From Calliopum simillimum (Eukaryota; Arthropoda; Insecta; Diptera; Lauxaniidae): a stretch of DNA of 64,000 nucleotides. This document shows, piece by piece, positions 57,190 through 64,000 of this stretch. Made by a program: the position numbers and the translations under genes. The stretch is taken from positions 89,301,058 through 89,365,057 of the forward strand of contig OX638372.1 in the NCBI GenBank assembly GCA_951812925.1. Reading direction: 5' to 3'. Each line of letters opens with the position of its first letter. The stretch's first letter is position 1. The notes below the pieces were generated by a model that saw only the letters and a list, made by a program, of their open reading frames with translations, searched no databases and was not told where the DNA came from.

Positions 57190-57800
57190 TAGGTGCCACT
57201 ATTCATTTCCTATGTAAAATCGGCTGTTGATTCCGAAAATCAAATTATTTTTTATCGCGTCGTTTTCGGTTCTTGGACCAAAAAAAAAGCTAGTTCCACT
57301 TAAATAAAAATATCTCAAGATCCAATATTTATGTTTAAACGTGTTACATATCAAATTAAAGGTAATTATATTTCCTAAAAAATATTCTACATCACTTTTT
57401 GGTTGGTTCATTAGTTTCGGCAAAATAAATGAATTTCTAAAAAATGAAAACATTTTTTTTCGAAAAAATTAAAAAAAAATCAAAACCAACTGCAAATTTA
57501 TACAAATAAAAAATTTGTAAAAAAAACTTTTTGTTTTTTTATATAATAGCCTAAGTATTTGTAAAGTAATTACAGTCAATTAAAAAAATGGAAAAGTTAT
57601 ATGAAATTAAATGAAAAGTGAGCGAATTGCATTTTTACCTATTTTTTATTTTTTTAAATTTTATTTGTAATAAAATTGTATATTATATAGTGTGTATCGC
57701 AGTAGGTCACAAAGCATCTAGAAGGTGATAGAGGAGGCCCAGACTAACCAAAAATTGCACCTGATGGGGGGCTTAAATGTACCACTGAAGAGTTTTAAGG
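57190..57800 (-). repeat. Dispersed repeat of unknown class, copy 2
   Basis: TCGTTTTCGGTTCTTGGACC near 57260 and, reversed, GGTACATTTAAGCCCCC, CAATTTTTGGTTAGT, GGGCCTCCT and TGCGATACAC (57700-57790) match the copy at 14840-15112. The two halves are in opposite orientation here, suggesting rearrangement or a palindromic element. Confidence 0.55.
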
Positions 57801-58344
57801 TTAAAACTGATTTTCTGTTTAGTTAATTGTATGAGCTTTTTGTAGAATGTTTTTGATTTATAGAGATTATGAAGATTTTGCAAAGTCTGGACCTTTAAAG
57901 TTGACATTTTAATTTTTTTTTTTCTAATTTTTGACTTTGGCGGCCGTTGTAGTATGAAAAAGGTAGTATTAACATAATCTATTTTCGAATCCTCGTTAAA
58001 TTTCTCTTAATTCGGTGGTGCGTTTGTTATATCAATTTTTTTAACTGAAGTCAGAAAAAATTACTTTTCAACAACAATCATCTTCAAGGCTCCAGTAGAA
58101 GTGTGCACATCATATGCAGCGAGACGCATGCGAGTAACCCGTGTGTTACAAAGGAAAGTATGTTTTTCGACCTCAAATATAAAAGTTGGTAAGACAAATA
58201 CCTACTAAATTAAAGAAAATCTAACGGGAATTCTAAAAAAAATATATAAAAAGTATGTCAATAGGACCTTCTTCATACTAAGATGACAGCCAGAGTAAAA
58301 AATTAGGAAAAAACAAAAAATTTAAAAAATTAACTTTAAACGTC
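57801..58344. other. No gene recognised
   Basis: AT-rich spacer with A-tracts; no family motif. Confidence 0.4.
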
Positions 58345-58359
58345 CAGAACGGTGCAAGA

Positions 58360-58953
58360 ATTACTTCACTCCTGTTGATCTTCGGACTGTCTATTTCGCC
58401 TATATTAGACCTAAACTAGAGTACAATTCGCACATCTGGGCTGGGGCACCAAAAACTACTTTGGAGCTGCTAGACTGAGTTCAACGTCGTGCGATGAAGT
58501 TGATTGGGGATGCAGATGTTGCATTCTCTATTGATTCTCTTGAACACCGTCGTAACGTTGGGTGTGTTACTCTTTTTTATAGATATTACCATGGGATGTG
58601 CTCTAGAGAAATTTATGGGCTGGTTCCATCAGTTCGTATATTTTCTCGCAGCACTCGGGAGTCCCATCAGTCCCATCCCTACTGCATTGCAGCGGTGTTT
58701 AACAGAACATTGCACTATCGTGATAATTCGTTCTTTGGTCGTACGATTAAGTTGTGGAATAATCTCCCTGCGAGCGTTTTTCCCGACAGTTGTGACATCG
58801 GTAGATTTAAGAAAAATGTTCATCGACACTACTCCTCTTCTCCCCCATCCCTCTAACCTATTTCCTTTTCTACAAATCAACAAGGTGCATTGTATTTAAA
58901 TTGGCTATCCCCTGAGCGTTGGTTTAAGTAATAAAAAAAAAAGAAAAAAAAAA
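58360..58953 (+). pseudogene. CR1/Jockey-like LINE C-terminus with poly(A) tail
   Basis: One + frame reads NYFTPVDLRTVYFAYIRPKL, EYNSHIWAGAPKTTLELLD-stop-VQRRAM, KLIGDADVAFSIDSLEHRR, NVGCVTLFYRYYHGMCS, IYGLVPSVRIFSRSTRESHQ, NSFFGRTIKLWNNLPASVFP and IGRFKKNVHRHYSS. This is the well-conserved C-terminal tail of arthropod CR1/Jockey-like LINE proteins, ending TAA at 58854-58856. One in-frame stop after LLD is the only lesion. A short UTR ends in an A-run (58929-58953). The upstream reverse transcriptase core is missing. Better preserved than its relative at 20254-20775. Confidence 0.88.
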
Positions 58954-59159
58954 CTTTGCGAAATCATCTTGAACTCTATAAACAAAATACACTCTTCAAA
59001 ATCCCATAAAATTAGCAAAAAGTTTCTCTTAGAAAAAGATTTCTCTAAAATGTAAGGGTGACCCAAAAAATTTTTTTTTCTAAGCAAATCAAAAAAATCA
59101 GTTTTAACCCCATAATTCTTCAGGGGAACATTTTATAAGCCCCCAGAGCGTACTCTTAC

Positions 59160-60300
59160 TGATATTAGTGAAATTTAGTTGGATTATCTCAAAAAAACGT
59201 TTTCAGTACAGTAATTTGAAACTTTGGCCTGTATGGGAGGTGCCATGCCCTCTTGCCTGAATTCGTCTAGTTATTTATCAGAGCTTGCATTTAGTGGTTT
59301 TAGTGTTTTAGTGAAATTTGATCGGATTATCTCAAATAACGCTTTCGGTATAGCATTTTGAAACTTTTTCTTATGGGAGGTGCCACGCGTCTGAATGCGC
59401 CTAGCTTTTGCTCAGAGCTTAAGCTTACCGTCTTAAGTGTTTATGTGTGGTTTTGTTTTTGCGTTATCGGAAATGATGCTCCTAATATTGCGTTTTGAAC
59501 ATATTTTTTGTATGGGCGGTAGGCCTGTTCGTTGACCGATTTCGCTCATTTTCAATCCCTCAAGCTAATTTTGACGACGAAGGCAGAGAACCAAATTTCA
59601 TTGAATTATCCTGCTTAGTTTTCCCTAAAAATGTATTTCCACGCACAGACAGCCAGACAAACGGACATAGCTATACCTACTCAGGATCAAGAATATATAT
59701 TAGGGTGGGCCAATTTGAAAACTGATCTCGGCTACCCCCCTATGTGAAAGTTCATTCAGTTCTATGAATATTTGCCCAAGGAACCATACCTCTACGTTGA
59801 ACTTTAGTTCGGCGCATTTTCGATTGAAAATTTTACTTGCGTTTTATATTTATTTTTATGCTTAATTTTCAAAATTCTCATAGAGACAAAAGTAATATCA
59901 TAATATGTTTTGGCTGGTATTCTCTCACTAATCAATAAAATTGGGTTACGAAAAGTTTACATGATAGCGTTGAATTGATTATAAATCATATAATGACATT
60001 ATTTTTGTCTTTATAAAAATTTTTAAAATTTAGTATGAAAATAAAAAAAATATTAATAAAAGGTAAAATTTTCGATCAAAAATGCGCCGAACTAAAGTTG
60101 AGCGCAGAGGTATAGTTTCTTGAGCAAATATTCATAGAATTGAATGAACTTTCATATAGGGGGGTAGCCGAGGTCGATAAAATTTCGTCCATACAATTTG
60201 GCCCACCCTAATATATATACTTTTCTATACCTGACACGCCTCCTTCTCTGCGTTGCAAAAGGAAGGACAGAGTGAATATACCCTGGGTGTAGGGTATAAA
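59160..60300 (-). mobile_element. DINE-1/INE-1-like Helitron carrying a nested hAT foldback
   Basis: Reverse copy with GGGAGGTGCCATGCCC, GGGAGGTGCCACGCG, GGGCGGTAGGCCTG and TTTCGCTCATTTTCAATCC, then TCAGGATCAAGAATATATAT before the insert and ATATATATACTTTTCTATAC after it. The copy finishes GGGTGTAGGGTATAAAA at the 5' hairpin. Removing 59701-60210 plus one 8-bp repeat restores the normal DINE-1 sequence. Confidence 0.9.
59701..60210. mobile_element. 510-bp foldback hAT-type element nested in DINE-1
   Basis: Ends TAGGGTGGGCC and GGCCCACCCTA with an exact 8-bp duplication ATATATAT (59693-59700, 60211-60218). It is a shorter relative of the 1416-bp element at 12824-14239, in opposite orientation: the end carrying TTGTATGGACGAAATTT is on the right here and on the left there. 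Contains one unit per arm instead of two. Confidence 0.93.
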
Positions 60301-62179
60301 ATGGAAAAATAGTTAATGTAATGTTTTTTGATAATTTAATGAGTTTTTAGTACTCTTGCTATTCGCTTTTGAAAACATATTCAAGGATCGCCAAAAAACA
60401 TTTCTCGAACTCATTATACAAGGTAATACAAAGCATATGGCATTAGAAAAGACACAGAAATAACAGGGGTACTAATGACAATTTCGATTGTATTTACTCT
60501 CTTATTTATATTCAAACATTTTTCTGTCTTTTTGTGAAAATGTTAAATGATATTAAGATTAAGTTTTAATAAATTTGAGTAATTCAACAATAACGCAAAA
60601 ATTATTTTGGAAACACATTTCTTTGTTCAGGAACAACTAAGTGAGCTTTTCGATGTAGTCACCCACATTTATTTAAATTAGAGAAATCTGCTTAATTTTT
60701 TTAGCAATTTAAATGTGTTGATGGTATACTTAACCTTTCGCTCTAAAAATTTAGTGTTTTTAATAAAAAGAAACCACCATCAAAGTTGTGATAAAACAGA
60801 GTGAAACACAAGCTTTTCCGTATTTTATGAAGCAAAAACTGTTTGCAAAAAATAAATAAATTTCATATTTGTAAATTCGTTTTGCTTTTTAATGGAAGGA
60901 AAATTCAAAAAAAAAAAAAAAAAACGCACATGTTGATGAAAAAGTTGCAGTCGAAATTAAATGATGCCAAGATGAACAAAAAAACAAAAACTACGTTACT
61001 AAGGGCAAGCTGAGGAAAATCCTTTTGCTGGCTTTTTCAGCATGAACTTACTAAGAAAATGCGTAAGTTGCACTATATTTCAGTCTGCGTACATTTGTTT
61101 TATGTATGTAAGCTCTTTCTATAGAAAGTAAAGATTTATGAAAAAACTTTAGCCAGACAACAGATTTTTATGATAGAAAAATGTGAAAACGCGAAAAAAG
61201 GATGCAAAGTTAAATGTTAAAAATGCACAAAGAGTACATTAAGGACAGCATACAAGCAAATAATATGTGAAAGAAGTTAAAATTTAAACGTTTACTTTAA
61301 GCTTAAAAGTGAAAACTGTTTGTGAGAACAAATAAACTCACCAACAGTGGATTGGAGCCTATACCATTAGAATTGAATTTTTAAGGCCACAACATACTAT
61401 GGAGTGCCTTTTTACACAGTCTAAGTTCTTAAAACCTGGTTTAAATTGTCTATAACTACGGGCCAAAGCTTTTACCAAAAAAAAAAGTATTAAACCACGT
61501 TTCAAAAATAAAAGCCACTCCTCAACCACACAAGCAATCGTTAAAAATTTTAAATCAGACATACCTATTTAGTTTTATATGCTTCAAAAATGGAAAACGG
61601 TTAAGCGTAAATTTTCACTGAATCAGAAAAAGTGATTTCCGCTTGTTCAGAGGTCTAGCGATTTTGTAATTACAAGTGAAAAGTGTATGTTTCTATCTAT
61701 CACAAGTGCGGTCAATTCGACTATTTTTTTTTTTAATCTCACAAACATCTAGATTACTTGATTCAAGAGATTATTATTATTTGCCGCAAGTATTAAAGTA
61801 GTTCCATTTATATCGCTTGTGGTAAACAATTTTTTTAGAGTGTTGATATGAAGATTTTTTTATCACTCGACAAAAAAAATAGTATGTAGTAACTAACTCT
61901 TTTTTAAACATTTCCAGTTCTATATCTAACTCATTCTCTATACTCTATCACATCCTTGAAAATGTACATTGTACATACCTACAAACATTTGCACATATTT
62001 CAACTCTTACTTTCTGCTCTGCATTTAACACAATTGTCCTGTAATAGTAATAAGTCTAAACCTAAGTACCTGTATTTTGAATTCTCGACAGTTTTTCTAT
62101 ATTTTTCTCAGGTTTCCTTTTAATATTTCCATAATTATTTTCATAAACATGAAAGAATTTATGCAAAAATGTAAGTATT
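60301..62179. other. No gene recognised; host-like spacer
   Basis: AT-rich with A-runs (60910-60924) and short chance frames; no transposon or exon recognised. Confidence 0.4.
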
Positions 62180-62181
62180 TA

Positions 62182-63472
62182 TTGGGTGTACAACTTAAAA
62201 ACCGGAATTTTTTAGCGAAATTTGATGCTTTATTGTGGAAAAATGTTACAGTATATTTTATTCAAAGTATTGTCCATTGGAAGCTACAACTTTTCCCCAT
62301 CTTTCAGGCAATTTATGAATTCCATCCCAAAAAAATTGCGCCAGCTTGGCGGCCAAAAATTAATCTATCCAACTTTCGATATCTTGAACTTAAGTGAAGC
62401 GTATTCCTGATAGGGCATTCTGCATCGATCGGAACAGATGGGGGTCTGATGGTGCAAGGTCTGGGCTATAAGGCGGGTGAGCCAAAACTTCCCATCCACT
62501 ATTTTCCAAATAGTTTTTCACGGGTCTTGCAACATGCGGCCGAGCGTTGTCATGATGAAAAATTATTGCTTCGTGTCTGGCCGCATTTTCCGGGCGTTTT
62601 TCGATGATGGCACGCTTCAAACGTATTAATTGTGTTCGGTACAGGTCACTTGTGGTTGTCTGGCCCGATTTCAACAACTCATAATATAACGGCCCCTTCT
62701 GATCCCACCAAATACACAGCATAACCTTGGCGCCATGGATATTTGGCTTCGAGGTTGATTTGGCTGGTTGGCCGGGTTTCACGAATGACTTTTTGCGCTT
62801 GGGATTGTCATAATGGATCCATTTTTCATCCCCAGTCACAATCCGATGCAAAAATGATTTGTTTTTATGGCGCTCAAGCAGCATTTCAGACATACAGAAG
62901 CGCCGTTCAACGTCTCTCGGCTTCAACTCATAGGGGACCCAATTACCTTGCTTCTGAATGTATCCGGCGGCTTTCAAACGTTTCGAAATGGCTTGCTGAG
63001 TCACTCCCAACGATTTGGCAAGCTCGTCTTGTGTTTGACACGAATCCTCATCGAGTAGCTTCTCTAATTCTTCGTCTTCATACTTTTTTGGCTGTCCTGG
63101 GCGTTCTTTGTCTTTGATGTCAAAATCGGCACTTTTGAAGCGTTTAAACCATTCAAAACACTGTGTTTTTCCTAAAGCATCGTCGCCATAAACTTCTTCA
63201 AGCAAACTATGACTTTCCGCAGCAGTTTTCTTAGCAAAAAAATGACCCAACAGAACCTCCCGCAAATGCTGTCTTTTTCTCGAATTTTCGAAGTTATTCA
63301 TCGTGAAAAATAATAATGATGCACACAAGATAAAATTGTTTTGTTGACTGATTTTGACAGCTGTCAAATATACCTTCAAAATGACATATACATATATAAA
63401 GTTCGAGCTTTCACGATATTTATTAGTACGGACATCCACTGTCAAATTCCGGTTTTTAAGTTGTACACCCAA
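62182..63472 (-). mobile_element. Full-length mariner, 1291 bp
   Basis: TA (62180-62181, 63473-63474) flanks perfect or near-perfect inverted repeats of about 29 bp: TTGGGTGTACAACTTAAAAA at the left and its mirror TTTTTAAGTTGTACACCCAA at the right, continuing CCGGAATTT. The length is typical of a complete mariner. It encodes a single transposase on the minus strand. Confidence 0.96.
62258..63301 (-). pseudogene. Mariner transposase, full length (347 codons) with two nonsense codons
   Basis: The ATG at 63301 starts MNNFENSRKRQHLREVLLG; the longer frame to 63604 runs through the inverted repeat and is not real. Residues about 15-110 are the paired helix-turn-helix region (KKTAAESHSLLEEVYG, CFEWFKRFKS, SLGVTQQAISKRLK). 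WVPYEL (121-126) is the linker. The catalytic triad is complete: Asp158 in TGDEKW, Asp251 in HHDNARPH and Asp286 in LAPSDPHLF, with 34 residues between the last two; Pro287 replaces the usual Tyr. In-frame TAA codons at 62390-62392 (codon 304) and 62360-62362 (codon 314) precede an otherwise intact tail, GIHKLPERWGKVVASNGQYF-E. No frameshift over the whole gene. A cut-and-paste transposase acting at its own ends in the nucleus; inactive here unless the stops are read through. Confidence 0.95.
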
Positions 63473-63650
63473 TATATGCAAATAAGTTATAACAATATTG
63501 TACATAAGCTTCAATGTTAGAAATCGCTTAAAAATATGCAATTGTATTTTTAAAAACTCTTTTTTTTTACGCACCCTACTCTTTTTAGGAAAGTTTATGT
63601 GCACATGGGGACTATGTTTGTCTTTTTCATTATACTTAATCGCGTTTGAT

Positions 63651-64000
63651 TTGATTGAATTGAATTGAATTGAATTGAATTGAATTGAATTGAACTGAAT
63701 TGAATTGAATTAAATTGAATTGAATTGAATTGAATTAAATTGAATTAAATTGAATTGAAGTGAATTGAATTGAAATGAATCGAATTGAATTGAATTGAAT
63801 TGAATTGAATTGAATTGAATTGAATTGAATTGAATTGAATTGAATTGATTTGAATTGAATTGAATTGAATTGAATTGAATTGAATTGAATTGATTTGAAT
63901 TGAATTGAATTGAATTGAATTGAATTGAATTGAATTGAATTGAATTGAATTGAATTGAATTGAATTGAATTGAATTGAATTGAATTGAATTGAATTGAAT
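63651..64000. repeat. (TTGAA)n pentanucleotide satellite running off the window
   Basis: About 70 units of TTGAA with rare variants (TTAAA, TTGAT, GAACTG, CGAAT) concentrated in the first 200 bases; from about 63900 to the edge the array is perfect. The full length is unknown. Confidence 0.98.

Noticed and set aside
63302..63604. N-terminal extension of the mariner frame to residue 404
   Set aside because: It reads back through the inverted repeat and TA flank into host DNA; the conserved start is the Met at 63301.

Overview
The window is AT-rich nuclear DNA of an insect, most likely a higher fly (Brachycera, Drosophila- or tephritid-like). The evidence is several DINE-1/INE-1-type Helitron copies, mariner transposons, Jockey-, CR1- and R1-like LINE remnants, and one compact gene with a 52-bp intron, a TATA box and a short 5' leader. 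There is no operon structure, rRNA, convincing tRNA or CRISPR array. The species cannot be fixed from the sequence alone.

Layout. 1-1.3 kb: a 29-bp tandem repeat, a Jockey LINE tail, and the best host gene in the window, a two-exon minus-strand gene for a predicted 55-residue secreted peptide. 1.6-5.5 kb: two DINE-1 copies, a 139-bp hAT MITE with 8-bp target duplications, a 129-bp-period tandem repeat, a possible first exon of a host transcript (about 4.81-4.96 kb), and a small MITE. 6.1-9.7 kb: a mariner remnant carrying a nested foldback element, a DINE-1 copy and a TTAA-flanked piggyBac-like element. 12.8-14.2 kb: a 1.4-kb foldback hAT-type element. 16-20.8 kb: a short MITE, a DINE-1 interrupted by a LINE tail with a 9-bp target duplication, and a CR1/Jockey-like fragment.

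23.9-26.8 kb is a decayed R1-like LINE split by an internally deleted mariner. 29-31.7 kb holds two TA-flanked or hairpin MITEs and a second long-TIR mariner derivative. 33.6-37 kb has RNase H-bearing LINE remnants and an 854-bp TIR element with reiterated subterminal motifs. 37.8-44 kb has minisatellites, a DINE-1, another decayed LINE and a T-rich satellite. 44.3-46.3 kb is a Jockey element with a recognisable reverse transcriptase, inserted in that satellite. 48.5-51.6 kb has R1-like and other LINE pieces. 53.4-55.8 kb has the same satellite in the opposite orientation, split by a 1.17-kb foldback. 58.3-60.3 kb has a CR1-like tail and a DINE-1 with the foldback hAT element nested in it. 62.2-63.5 kb is a nearly intact full-length mariner (two nonsense codons). 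63.65-64 kb is a (TTGAA)n pentamer satellite running off the edge.

Taken together this is gene-poor intergenic or intronic DNA dominated by nested transposable elements. The stretches between elements look like ordinary unconstrained fly DNA. Nesting gives relative ages: DINE-1 copies are older than the LINE tail and hAT foldback inside them; the R1-like LINE is older than the mariner inside it; the T-rich satellite is older than the Jockey and foldback insertions that split it. Identifications of families rest on motif recognition by eye, not database searches.
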